DNA from: Rhodobiaceae bacterium
GTDB taxonomy: Bacteria > Pseudomonadota > Alphaproteobacteria > RS24
Direction: 5' to 3'
DNA: 64,000 bases
NCBI GenBank assembly: GCA_018673175.1
Contig: JABHDF010000026.1
Span: 24,599 to 88,598, forward strand
This document shows, piece by piece, positions 46,909 to 55,381 of this stretch. The translations under genes were made by a program, and so were the position numbers. The notes beneath the pieces are model-generated. The model saw only the letters and a program-made list of their open reading frames with translations, searched no databases and was not told the origin of the DNA. How positions within the stretch are numbered: position 1 is the stretch's first letter; the number at the start of each line of letters is the position of its first letter.

Positions 46909-48069
46909 ATGAGCACACAAGACGCCCTTTTCGCACTCGACGCGCTGCCCGACATCGACCTCGGCATCGGCACGTTAGAGCAACGCAGCCAACAGCGCGT
47001 GGTCATTGCCATGTCTGGCGGTGTCGATAGTTCTGTGGCCGCGGCGCTGGTAAAACGCGCAGGCTATGATGCGGTGGGCATCACGCTGCAACTCTACGAT
47101 CACGGCGAAGCCATTCGGCGCAAAGGCACGTGTTGTGCGGGACAAGATATCCACGATGCCCGCTCGGTGGCGGCCAGTCTGGATATGCCGCATTATGTTT
47201 TGGATTATGAATCGCGTTTCAAAGAAAGCGTGATGGATGAATTTGTCGACGGCTATCTGGCCGGCCATACGCCCATTCCGTGTATCCGCTGCAATGAAAC
47301 GGTAAAGTTTCGCGACCTGCTGGGCATGGCGCGCGATTTGGGCGCCGTGGCCATGGTGACCGGTCATTATATCGCAACGCGCGAAACCGAGCACGGCTGG
47401 GAAATGCATCGACCGCTAGATTTGGCCCGCGACCAATCGTATTTTCTGTTCTCGACCACCCAAGAGCAGCTTGAGTTCTTGCGCTTTCCTTTAGCGCATT
47501 TGAGCAAAGACGAGATACGAGACTATGCCGCCTCGCTGGGGCTGATGGTGGCGGATAAACCCGATAGCCAAGATATTTGTTTCGTGCCGAACGGCGATTA
47601 CGCGAGCGTGATTAAACGCCTGCGCCCCGATTGCAGCCTGCCGGGTGAAATTCGCCATATGGATGGCACGCTTTTGGGCACCCACCAAGGGGTGCTGCAC
47701 TATACCGTTGGCCAAAGACGCGGACTTGGCGTGGCCACGGGCGACCCGATTTATGTGGTGGCAATTGATGCGGATAAACGCGAAGTGATTGTTGGCCCGC
47801 GCGAGGCTTTGGCGCGCGCGCGCGTGCATCTGGATGAAGTTAATTGGCTTGGCGATGCGGGCCTGGGCCCGATTGAGGTTCTGGCGCGCATCCGCTCGAC
47901 CGGAGATCCGGCACCTGCGCAATTGCACTTGGGCGAAAACGGCCAAGCCGATGTGGTTCTCTCGCAGCCCGAAGAGGGCGTGTCCCCGGGCCAGGCTTGT
48001 GTGTTTTACGCGCCCGACGGCGATCGCGTGCTGGGCGGCGGCTGGATTAAAAGCGCCTCTATCTCCTAA
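46909..48069 (+). CDS. mnmA: tRNA-specific 2-thiouridylase MnmA
   Basis: 386 residues. The PP-loop SGGVDSS is at 36-42. The catalytic cysteine pair is C128 ([10 protein letters not shown]) and C224 ([11 protein letters not shown]). [11 protein letters not shown] and the C-terminal beta-barrel are typical. It installs the 2-thio group on U34 of Glu/Gln/Lys tRNAs. The ATG at 46909 is preferred over an open upstream frame at 46864. TATAGT just before the start could be a -10 element, which would leave almost no leader. Confidence 0.95.
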   Translation: MSTQDALFALDALPDIDLGIGTLEQRSQQRVVIAMSGGVDSSVAAALVKRAGYDAVGITLQLYDHGEAIRRKGTCCAGQDIHDARSVAASLDMPHYVLDYESRFKESVMDEFVDGYLAGHTPIPCIRCNETVKFRDLLGMARDLGAVAMVTGHYIATRETEHGWEMHRPLDLARDQSYFLFSTTQEQLEFLRFPLAHLSKDEIRDYAASLGLMVADKPDSQDICFVPNGDYASVIKRLRPDCSLPGEIRHMDGTLLGTHQGVLHYTVGQRRGLGVATGDPIYVVAIDADKREVIVGPREALARARVHLDEVNWLGDAGLGPIEVLARIRSTGDPAPAQLHLGENGQADVVLSQPEEGVSPGQACVFYAPDGDRVLGGGWIKSASIS

Positions 48070-48148
48070 GCTGGTTTTTTCAGTTGATATGCAAAAACCG
48101 TGCCACTTTGGCCCTGTTTCGTCTAAGCTAGCTGCTTAGGAGATTTCT

Positions 48149-49600
48149 ATGGTGCTGGCGCCGCGTATTGAAATTAAGCAATCGCAAAAATTAATGATGA
48201 ACCCACAGATGCAGCAGGCCATTCAGCTGTTGCAGCTGACCAATATTCAACTGAGCGATATGCTGACCCGCGAGATGGAGCAGAACCCGTTTCTGGCGTT
48301 CGACGCGCAGCATTATCGTGAGGCGGGCGGCGATAAAGGCGGCGCGCAAGAGCGCGCGGTGCGCGTGCAAGGTACCAGCGGCATCGGCTTGGGCTCGGAT
48401 GTGGTGGCGGTACGCGTCGATTTTTCAGCCCATGAAGCTGGCGACACCTCACAACGGCTCGAGCAGACTTTGGCCGAGGCGCCCAGCCTATCGGCGCATC
48501 TCATTGGGCAGGTTGGTGAGGAAATAAAACAACGCGAGCAAGCGGGCTTGGCCCTCGAGCTCGTTGGCTGGCTCGACGAGGACGGCTATTTGCGCGAGAG
48601 CGACGAAGAGATTTGCGCGCATTTTAACCTTGAGCCAAAGCTACTGAGCGCGACGTTGACCCACTTACAAGGCTTCACACCGGCTGGCGTATTTGCTCGA
48701 AGCCTGTCTGATTGCCTGCACTTGCAGCTTCTGGCGCAAGATAAGCTCACGCCCGCTTACGCGGCCTTGCTGGCCAATCTAGACCTCTTGGGGCGCGGTG
48801 ATATAGCGGGTTTGAGCGCGGCTGCGGGGGTGAAAGCGGAAGACTTGCCGCTCTATTTGCAAACCATTCGTGCCCTAGACCCACGCCCTGCCGCCAGTTT
48901 TGAGGCGCAAGACGAAGGCGTGGCTTTGCCCGATATTGTGGTGCTGCAAGGGGAGAGCGGTTGGCAGGCCTATTTAAACGAGGCGACATTACCCAGCGTC
49001 TTGGTGTTGGAGCGCGATTGGGAAGAAATGGCGACGCGTAAAATGACCGACGAGGAACGCAAATTTATGAAAGCCAATGTGCAATCGGCGCGCTGGCTAA
49101 AAAAGGCCACGCAGCAGCGCGCCGCAACGCTGTTGCGCGTGGCGCGTGCCATTGTTGGGCGTCAGCAGGGCTTTTTGAACCAAAGCATGATGGCGCTAGA
49201 GCCTTTGGTGCTGCGCGATATTGCCGAAGCGTTGGAGCTGCACGAAAGCACCGTCAGTCGCTCGGCCAGCGGCAAACTGGTGCAAACGCCCAAGGGGGTG
49301 TTTTACCTGAAAGATTTATTCTCCACCGCACTCGGAGGAAAAAGGAGCGGAAAATCGCGCGGCAGCAATTCCAAAGCGACCTCATCGGCGGCCATTCAGG
49401 CGCGCATAGCCCAGGCGGTGGCCGAGGAAACGGCGCATGTTTCACCTTTATCGGACGAGGCGCTGGTGGCGCTTTTGAGCGAGACAGGCATTGAAGTGGC
49501 GCGGCGAACGGTGGCGAAATATCGAAAAATTTTGAATATTGGCTCGTCGGCACAGCGTAAGCGAGCGGCCAAGATTGCCCGCGCGGCAGCGGACAAATAG
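48149..49600 (+). CDS. rpoN: RNA polymerase sigma-54 factor RpoN
   Basis: 483 residues. The Gln/Leu-rich region I (IKQSQKLMMNPQMQQAIQLLQLTNIQL) binds activators. Region II is acidic and short. The core-binding domain and helix-turn-helix (EALELHESTVSRSASGKLVQTPKG) follow. The C-terminal RpoN box is present as ARRTVAKYRKILNI. Sigma-54 needs AAA+ activators; none is encoded within the window. It is transcribed downstream of mnmA, with TTAGGAG before the ATG. Confidence 0.96.
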   Translation: MVLAPRIEIKQSQKLMMNPQMQQAIQLLQLTNIQLSDMLTREMEQNPFLAFDAQHYREAGGDKGGAQERAVRVQGTSGIGLGSDVVAVRVDFSAHEAGDTSQRLEQTLAEAPSLSAHLIGQVGEEIKQREQAGLALELVGWLDEDGYLRESDEEICAHFNLEPKLLSATLTHLQGFTPAGVFARSLSDCLHLQLLAQDKLTPAYAALLANLDLLGRGDIAGLSAAAGVKAEDLPLYLQTIRALDPRPAASFEAQDEGVALPDIVVLQGESGWQAYLNEATLPSVLVLERDWEEMATRKMTDEERKFMKANVQSARWLKKATQQRAATLLRVARAIVGRQQGFLNQSMMALEPLVLRDIAEALELHESTVSRSASGKLVQTPKGVFYLKDLFSTALGGKRSGKSRGSNSKATSSAAIQARIAQAVAEETAHVSPLSDEALVALLSETGIEVARRTVAKYRKILNIGSSAQRKRAAKIARAAADK

Positions 49601-49695
49601 CCAAAAAATAGCTCAAAAGGGCAATTGCCAGTGTCGTTAATTTGGTCTATATCAAGCTCACTCTTAATGAGGTTTTGCTTAGCATGACCTTCTGG

Positions 49696-49772
49696 AGCGG
49701 AGTAGCTCAGCTGGTTAGAGCAGCGGAATCATAATCCGCGTGTCGGGGGTTCAAGTCCCTCCTCCGCTACCA
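49696..49772 (+). tRNA. tRNA with CAU anticodon, probably elongator tRNA-Met
   Basis: The full cloverleaf is readable: acceptor AGCGGAG/CTCCGCT, D-stem GCTC/GAGC, anticodon stem GCGGA/TCCGC with loop ATCATAA (anticodon CAT, positions 34-36), T-stem GGGGG/CCCTC around TTCAAGT, then ACCA with CCA encoded. The general sequence matches alphaproteobacterial elongator tRNA-Met. A lysidine-modified tRNA-Ile(CAU) shares the anticodon and cannot be fully excluded by eye. The three bases of the initiator GGG/CCC anticodon stem are absent, so it is not fMet. Confidence 0.9.
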
Positions 49773-49943
49773 ATTTCCAAAGGAAATTGGTAGCTCCTTT
49801 GCGCAAGGCGCACTAGAGCCAACAAGTTGGCAAGTGCTTTTAGCGTCCGCTACCAATTTCTTCAAGAAATGGTAACGCCTTTGCGAGACGGCGCACTTGA
49901 GCCAACAAGTTGGCAAGTGCTTTTAGCGTCTCCACCCAATTGC
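49764..49943. repeat. 83-bp tandem duplication beginning in the tRNA 3' end
   Basis: Unit 1 (49764-49846) starts with CCGCTACCAATTTC, the last bases of the tRNA including CCA, and unit 2 (49847-49929) repeats it head to tail. A degenerate third start (CTCCACCCAATTGC) follows at 49930. Each unit holds two stems: GCTACCAATTTCC/GGAAATTGGTAGC (49766-49778 with 49782-49794 in unit 1; degenerate in unit 2) and GCCAACAAGTTGGC. The rest of the gap to 50040 shows nothing clear. Confidence 0.88.
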
Positions 49944-50040
49944 TAGATACTACCCATTCCCTGCTGGCAAAGCCCCTAGGCAAATTTGGGGAAGCCGTGC
50001 TATGTGCCATGACGTATTTTGAGGGCAGTCTAGAACAACG

Positions 50041-50697
50041 ATGAAACCACTATTGAAAATCATGGGCCTCTTGGCGCTCGTCTTTACCAGCACGTTTTTC
50101 CTGCTCAACGTGACGGGCGTGCTCAGCGTGGCTAAAATCGAGATTTGGCTGCTGGCGGCTAAAACAGCCAATCCAATTTTTGTGGGCGTCCTTGTCGCGG
50201 GTTTGCTATTTGCCGATTTGATTTTCACAGTCCCGACTTTGGCAACGCTTTTGTTGGCAGGCTATTTTATCGGCGCGGGTTTCGCGGCCCTGGCTGGCGC
50301 TATCGGCCTTATGGGCGCTGGCATATGTGGGTATTGGATTAGCCGGCGCTATGGCGATCGGTTTGTCGTGCATATCGTCAAAGATGAACAAGAGCGAGAA
50401 GCCGCGGCCGAAACATTTCGCCGCCATGGGCCGGTGATTATTTTACTGTCTCGCGCCATGCCAGTCTTGCCAGAGGTCTCCGCCTGTATGGCGGGGCTGA
50501 CACGGATGAATTTTCTGACTTTCCTCGGCCTATGGTCGGTGAATGTCATCCCCTATTGTATCCTTGTCGCTTACGCAGGCTCTATCAGCTCGTTAGAGGA
50601 CCCAACGCCTGCCATACTCACGGCTATCGGCTTGTCGGTATTTTTCTGGTCGAGCTGGGCAATTTTTAGCCGGCGATCTAAAAACGCGAGCCGGTAA
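50041..50697 (+). CDS. VTT/DedA-type (TVP38/TMEM64 family) membrane protein
   Basis: 218 residues with about five hydrophobic segments: near 5-25, 45-65, 70-100, 155-175 and 185-205. The central part has FTVPTLATLLLAGYFIGAGFAA, then GYWISRRYGDRFV, then LLSRAMPVLPEVSACMAGLTRMNFLTFL. The RxxPVLPE and G-x-x-x-M pattern matches the VTT domain of DedA/TVP38 proteins, which include phospholipid scramblases and lipid-carrier flippases. The actual substrate is unknown. Its 3' end converges on the DUF2805-like gene. Confidence 0.8.
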   Translation: MKPLLKIMGLLALVFTSTFFLLNVTGVLSVAKIEIWLLAAKTANPIFVGVLVAGLLFADLIFTVPTLATLLLAGYFIGAGFAALAGAIGLMGAGICGYWISRRYGDRFVVHIVKDEQEREAAAETFRRHGPVIILLSRAMPVLPEVSACMAGLTRMNFLTFLGLWSVNVIPYCILVAYAGSISSLEDPTPAILTAIGLSVFFWSSWAIFSRRSKNASR

Positions 50698-50704
50698 TTT
50701 GGCG

Positions 50705-50950
50705 TCAATCAGAAGTAAAGTGCTCAAAGCTGTCTTGTGGGCTCGGCTTGGGGCGCAACTTTTGCGTGTGTTTGGCCAAGCGACCCGACACGCGTTTGCG
50801 CCACATACGAAAGCTAGAGGCTTTCATATGGCGGCGCATCAGCCGAATGACTTGGTCTTCCGACAGGCCATATTCGCGCTCAATCATGTCAAAGGCCGTG
50901 AGGTCATCCCACGCCATCGCCACGATTTCTGATATTTGTGCTTCTTCCAT
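50705..50950 (-). CDS. TIGR03643/DUF2805 family small protein
   Basis: 81 residues starting MEEAQISEIVAMAWDD, then FDMIEREYGLSEDQVIRLMRRHMKASSFRMWRKRVSGR. This is the complete TIGR03643 pattern: a helical protein with a helix-turn-helix-like stretch and many basic residues. Function unknown. The frame is open upstream to 51085, overlapping the symporter start region, but the family starts at MEEAQ, and AAGGGG lies just before it. Confidence 0.8.
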   Translation of the reverse strand: MEEAQISEIVAMAWDDLTAFDMIEREYGLSEDQVIRLMRRHMKASSFRMWRKRVSGRLAKHTQKLRPKPSPQDSFEHFTSD

Positions 50951-51066
50951 ACCCCTTAGATAGGTTTCGTTTCGGGCTTGTCCATAAAGGAACGCAAAAC
51001 GAATTTTGTCGCGCCTCGGCGCGCCAAGGTTTAGGTTGAAGTCATATGCCACGAGGGAGACAGGCC

Positions 51067-52410
51067 ATGAGCACCATATCGACACAAAGACTGAGCTGGG
51101 GTCAGAAAATTGGCTATGGCAGCGGTGACTTTGCGTTCAATCTTTATTGGCAAGGCATTAGCCTGTATCTATTTTATTTTTATACCGATGTTCTAGGCCT
51201 GCCCAATGCCATGGCGGGGCTGATTTATGCCATCGGATCCTTATGGGATGCGATCACGGATCCGGCCATGGGCTATGTGGCCGAGCGCACGCGCACCCGT
51301 TGGGGGCGTTATCGTCCGTATTTATTATTCACGCCCATTCCCTTGGGGCTCAGCTATATGCTGCTGTTTTGGCATCCGGGCGAGGTGTCTATTGCCATGC
51401 TGGCGGTGATGGCGCTCACCGGACAATTCGCGTTTCGCCTTGTCTTCACCATGGCCTCCACCCCTTACTCATCTTTAATGGCGCGGATGACGCAAAACTC
51501 AGAAGATCGTGCAGGCATGGCGGGCGCGCGCATGGTGTTTGCCTATCTGGGTGGCTTTAGCGTTGTGGTTTTGGCGGGTATTTTACTGGAGCGCGCCGAT
51601 ACGGATGCGCAGGCCTTTTTCTATTTGGCGCTGATATCGGGCGGGCTCGCGTCTGTGGTTTTATGGCTGTGCTTTTATTTGTGCCGAGAACCCATAGACG
51701 CGCCCGATGCGCCGGGGGCCCTTAGTTTGAAGAAAACCTTTTCAGGCATGGCGCAAAACACACCGTTTATAATTGTTTTTGCTTCCATCTTGCTGATGGT
51801 GCTGGGCACTACGGTGATTGGCAAAACCGTTCTGTATTATTTTGAATATCAATTAGACGACCGCAATGCGGGCTCCACGGCCTTAATGGCTTTCGCGGCC
51901 ACGGGTCTTTTGGTCATTCCTTTCTGGACGTTCCTGACGCTAAAAACGTCGAAGCGGTTTGTCTGGATGGCAGGCAGTGCTTGCGCTGGTTTGGCGTTGG
52001 TGGCTTTTTTGTTCAATCCCGCCACTTCCGTCGCCATGGTAACGTGGAATTATGTTGCCATTGGGTTTGGCACGGGCGCTTTCGCGGTTACCTTCTGGGG
52101 CATGTTGCCCGACACGGTTGAATACGGTGAATGGAAAACGGGAGATCGGGTTGAGGCCATGATTTTCGGCTTTATTACTTTCGCGCAAAAAGCAGCGGTA
52201 GCCTTGAGCGCGGTCATCCTTGGGGTATTGCTAGATTTTATTGGCTATCAGGCGGGTGAGGTGCAAAGCGTGCAAACCTTGGATGGCTTGCGCTATATTA
52301 TCGTCGGCGTGCCGCTTACGGGCATTTTAGCCTCGGTGGCGTGCATGTATTACTATCCGCTCTCGCCCAAACGCCACGCCGATATTGTGGCCGAATTGGC
52401 AGCCCGATAG
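51067..52410 (+). CDS. GPH-family sugar:cation symporter (MFS)
   Basis: 447 residues with 12 predicted membrane segments. The N-terminus KIGYGSGDFAFNLYWQGISLYLFYFYTDVLGL and the loop DPAMGYVAERTRTRWGRYRPYLLF are hallmarks of the glycoside-pentoside-hexuronide:cation symporters (melibiose/glucuronide type). The middle loop PDTVEYGEWKTGDRVEAM is equally typical. The substrate is unknown, but the neighbouring exported metallohydrolase may release it. The ATG at 51067 follows GGGAGACAGG. It converges on the CehA-like gene. Confidence 0.92.
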   Translation: MSTISTQRLSWGQKIGYGSGDFAFNLYWQGISLYLFYFYTDVLGLPNAMAGLIYAIGSLWDAITDPAMGYVAERTRTRWGRYRPYLLFTPIPLGLSYMLLFWHPGEVSIAMLAVMALTGQFAFRLVFTMASTPYSSLMARMTQNSEDRAGMAGARMVFAYLGGFSVVVLAGILLERADTDAQAFFYLALISGGLASVVLWLCFYLCREPIDAPDAPGALSLKKTFSGMAQNTPFIIVFASILLMVLGTTVIGKTVLYYFEYQLDDRNAGSTALMAFAATGLLVIPFWTFLTLKTSKRFVWMAGSACAGLALVAFLFNPATSVAMVTWNYVAIGFGTGAFAVTFWGMLPDTVEYGEWKTGDRVEAMIFGFITFAQKAAVALSAVILGVLLDFIGYQAGEVQSVQTLDGLRYIIVGVPLTGILASVACMYYYPLSPKRHADIVAELAAR

Positions 52411-52413
52411 GAC

Positions 52414-55176
52414 CTATTGCGCGATGCCGGGCGGCGTCCATGTGCCGTCGCTATTGGCATCGATATAAATCGGATTGCTATAGGCATAAGGGAAGAAACC
52501 CGGATAGACCGCCTGATAGGTCTCGCTGGCCGCACCGCTTACCTCAAGGGTAACGAAGCCATCTTGTTCGAAGTCCATCGGCAACGAAAACCGACCATCG
52601 GCGGGTAGCGCTTGTGTCCACACGGTCTTGCCATTTAGTTGCACGTTTAGCGTATCGGCTTTGGCCCAATCGGCACTGAACACGCGCCCCCTTAAAGTGC
52701 CCGATGCGCCAAGATGCGTGTCGCCCATTTTCGCCTTGTCCAATGCCAGCTCGAGGAAGGGGCCCGTGGTGCCATAAAAGGCGCCTGATTTCACGGCTTT
52801 TGTAAAGCGGCGCATGCGGAAGCCATCAATGGTATCGGCTTGGACGCGCACCATGTTGCGAGGCAGCGCCACTTGTTGGGTGGTGTCATGGCTATCGCTA
52901 TTGGCGGTTGCGGCTAGCTTCTCGCCTTGCGCCACCAGGGACAGCCAGTCGAGGCGCGAGGCCGCCACGCGGTCAGGGCGATAGTCTTGCGTGCCATTCA
53001 TAATTTCCATCACGTCAAAATCAATATCTCGCACGCCGGTAATCGGGTCGGGTGAGATGAGGCTATTGTTGGGCGAGCTGGTTAGGGGTTTATGTGGCTG
53101 ATAGGGGTGTGCCGCCACGCCCATATGATCAAAAAACTGCTCGCCATTTATATGCTCGGCAAAATCATCGGGTAGCTCATGCGAGAGTTTAAAATTATGG
53201 CGCGCATGGTTGAGTTGCGCCACTGGGTCTCCATGGTGGACATGCATATCGTGCAGCACATCGCGGGTGCGGCGGTTTTCATGCGCTTTCAAACCACGTC
53301 GATAGGCATGGGGCTGCACCTTCAGCGGAAAGAAATTCATATGTCCGATGGTATGCGGCGCGCGCGGGGTTTCCAGCGTGCTGGTCACTTCGGAGCCGGT
53401 GATGGCAATCATTTTATCGCTGACGCCCAGCTCGCGAAGCAGCGGGTTGAAGTCGAAAATTGTGTCATGCTCGGCCGCCACCATAACTTCGCCGCGCTCG
53501 GCCACGAAAGTGCGCACGCGTTTATGGGTGGAAAAAGAATTGTCGAGACTAGGGCCAGAATGCACATGCATGTCGACGCTCATATGCTGCGGCGTGCGCA
53601 AAACTCGCTTCGGCTTGGCGATGCGCAGGGTCATGTCTTTGGCGTCGCGCACTTTCAGGTTTGCGGTTTCTACCGAAAACTCAGGCCCATGCACGGCGTA
53701 AACTGTGTAGTCGCCGTCAGGTAAAAACACATGGGCCGGATCGCTGGCCACGCCCGCTAAATGTACGTCAGAAGCCGCCTCTTGCGCGATGGGCCCGTCT
53801 CCATTTTCAACTCGATAGCCGGTTAGACTGTCTTCAAAATTAGGATTGGCGGTGGCATTTTGGCCGCGGAAAGCAAGCCGCATAGCGACCCCGCGCGGTA
53901 ACGCCAGGCGCGCGGCGCGGGCGGGCGCCAGGGCAGCTAATTTGGTGGTTTTTGTTCCCATGGTGAATTTTTTAACAATTGGGTCAGACGCCGCAGACAC
54001 GAGGCGCAAAGAATAATCGCCAGCCGGAAGGCGTGCCGAGAACCGGCCCTGCTTATCGGCTGTCACTTGCGTGAATGGTGCCCCGTCGGCTCGGTCGATA
54101 TGCACGCGCACGGTTTGGTCTGGGTTGCTCACTTTGCCTTGAACTTGGGCGGCATCGGCGAATAGTAAATCGGTCACGCCCGAAACGTCGGCGGTGGGGG
54201 CCACCCAAATCTCAGCTTCGAGTTCTAGCTTGTCGCCCAACTCAATTTCCATCAACGCCACTTGCAATAATTGAGCCAGTCCTAAGCGTTGGCTGTCGCC
54301 AAAAGAAAACGGCTCGCTCAGGGTTAAAAAAGCCAAGGCGCTGCGGTCGGCCAGGGCGAAGCTCGGCAAGGCACGGCGGCGCTCGCCTTGCACCAGATGG
54401 GCAGAGATCTGTCGCCAACCATAACTCACAGGCACCAGCGCATCCTGTGGGGAAAGCAAGAGCACGGTATCGACGGGGCGCGCTGTTTCGGCATAGGTGA
54501 GGGGGCCACGGCCAACAAATTCTTGCTGCACAAAGCCATTGGAAAGCGAGGGGTCTTTCGTGGACAACAAGAAAGTTTCCATGGAATGATAGTTCAAAAC
54601 GGCCGTGCTAAATAGACCAGGGTCAATGGCCTCATCATTTTGCCGCCAAATAGTTTTGGAGATTTGCAAGCGCTCGGGCACCTGGCGAGACACGGTGTAG
54701 CGTGTTTCGACTTGCAACCCGTGATGCGCGCCCAAAGTAACAAGGCTTGCGGCCTGTTTGTTTTGGCTGGCTCGAATGTCGGAAATATCTACCGGCTGTG
54801 CTTGGCTGCCATTGAGCAAATCTTGCGAGGAAACAAATTGGTCGTCGTCGCGCGCGCAATAGCCAATGTCGCGCAGGGTACCGCCAGAAGCGGAAAAGTC
54901 CCCCTCGTGGGAAAGGCCTGCAAAAATAATACACAAGGTGCCGTTCGATAATACCCAGTCGCCGATACCGCCGATGGCATCCGGCCCTTTTTGCACCCAT
55001 TGATGGGCATTTTTGGCCGTTATTTGCGTGGCAGTCATTGGCGTCGCGGACTTTTGCATTGGCGTCGCGGACTTTTGCGCCTCGGGGGGCGTTGCGGCGG
55101 GGGTGGCATGGGCAAAGCCTATGGAGGCGGCAAGCCAAGTAGACAGCAAAATAGCGAGGGCTGGGGAACGTGTCAT
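52414..55176 (-). CDS. Exported CehA/McbA-type PHP-domain metallohydrolase
   Basis: 920 residues. A signal peptide (LAILLSTWLAASIGFAHA, cleaved near 24) is followed by a Pro/Thr-rich segment with a perfect 7-residue repeat (KSATPM at 35-40 and 42-47). A beta-rich region of about 300 residues comes next, then a carboxypeptidase-regulatory-like Ig fold (about 350-415), then a PHP-type metal domain. Metal residues include H537 and H539 (DMHVHSG), E569/H570/D571 (AAEHD) and a late NSDSH. CehA-type proteins hydrolyse carbamates or other esters in the periplasm, so the substrate class is only suggested. It faces the GPH symporter tail to tail. Confidence 0.82.
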   Translation of the reverse strand: MTRSPALAILLSTWLAASIGFAHATPAATPPEAQKSATPMQKSATPMTATQITAKNAHQWVQKGPDAIGGIGDWVLSNGTLCIIFAGLSHEGDFSASGGTLRDIGYCARDDDQFVSSQDLLNGSQAQPVDISDIRASQNKQAASLVTLGAHHGLQVETRYTVSRQVPERLQISKTIWRQNDEAIDPGLFSTAVLNYHSMETFLLSTKDPSLSNGFVQQEFVGRGPLTYAETARPVDTVLLLSPQDALVPVSYGWRQISAHLVQGERRRALPSFALADRSALAFLTLSEPFSFGDSQRLGLAQLLQVALMEIELGDKLELEAEIWVAPTADVSGVTDLLFADAAQVQGKVSNPDQTVRVHIDRADGAPFTQVTADKQGRFSARLPAGDYSLRLVSAASDPIVKKFTMGTKTTKLAALAPARAARLALPRGVAMRLAFRGQNATANPNFEDSLTGYRVENGDGPIAQEAASDVHLAGVASDPAHVFLPDGDYTVYAVHGPEFSVETANLKVRDAKDMTLRIAKPKRVLRTPQHMSVDMHVHSGPSLDNSFSTHKRVRTFVAERGEVMVAAEHDTIFDFNPLLRELGVSDKMIAITGSEVTSTLETPRAPHTIGHMNFFPLKVQPHAYRRGLKAHENRRTRDVLHDMHVHHGDPVAQLNHARHNFKLSHELPDDFAEHINGEQFFDHMGVAAHPYQPHKPLTSSPNNSLISPDPITGVRDIDFDVMEIMNGTQDYRPDRVAASRLDWLSLVAQGEKLAATANSDSHDTTQQVALPRNMVRVQADTIDGFRMRRFTKAVKSGAFYGTTGPFLELALDKAKMGDTHLGASGTLRGRVFSADWAKADTLNVQLNGKTVWTQALPADGRFSLPMDFEQDGFVTLEVSGAASETYQAVYPGFFPYAYSNPIYIDANSDGTWTPPGIAQ

Positions 55177-55381
55177 AGGTCTCTCTCCGAGGTCATTCTC
55201 TGAATTTTAAATGAGTGTGTCTCAACTTGGGAAAAAACGCAAAGCAAGGAAGTGAAATTATTCTTTACTGTTTTGCAAGCAATCCATGCTAAGCATCGCG
55301 CAATGAAACTCAAAAGCTGCTTGCAGCGATATCGCGCGATGTATTATTGGACGCGATTTTAGGAAAATCCTAGGAAATTAT

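Noticed and set aside
49601..49695. tRNA promoter (TTGGTC-N17-TAATGA)
   Set aside because: Weak match at both boxes; not strong enough to annotate.
49764..49943. Insertion sequence or prophage at the tRNA
   Set aside because: No integrase, transposase or cargo gene downstream; only the tandem repeat remains, so it is reported as a repeat.
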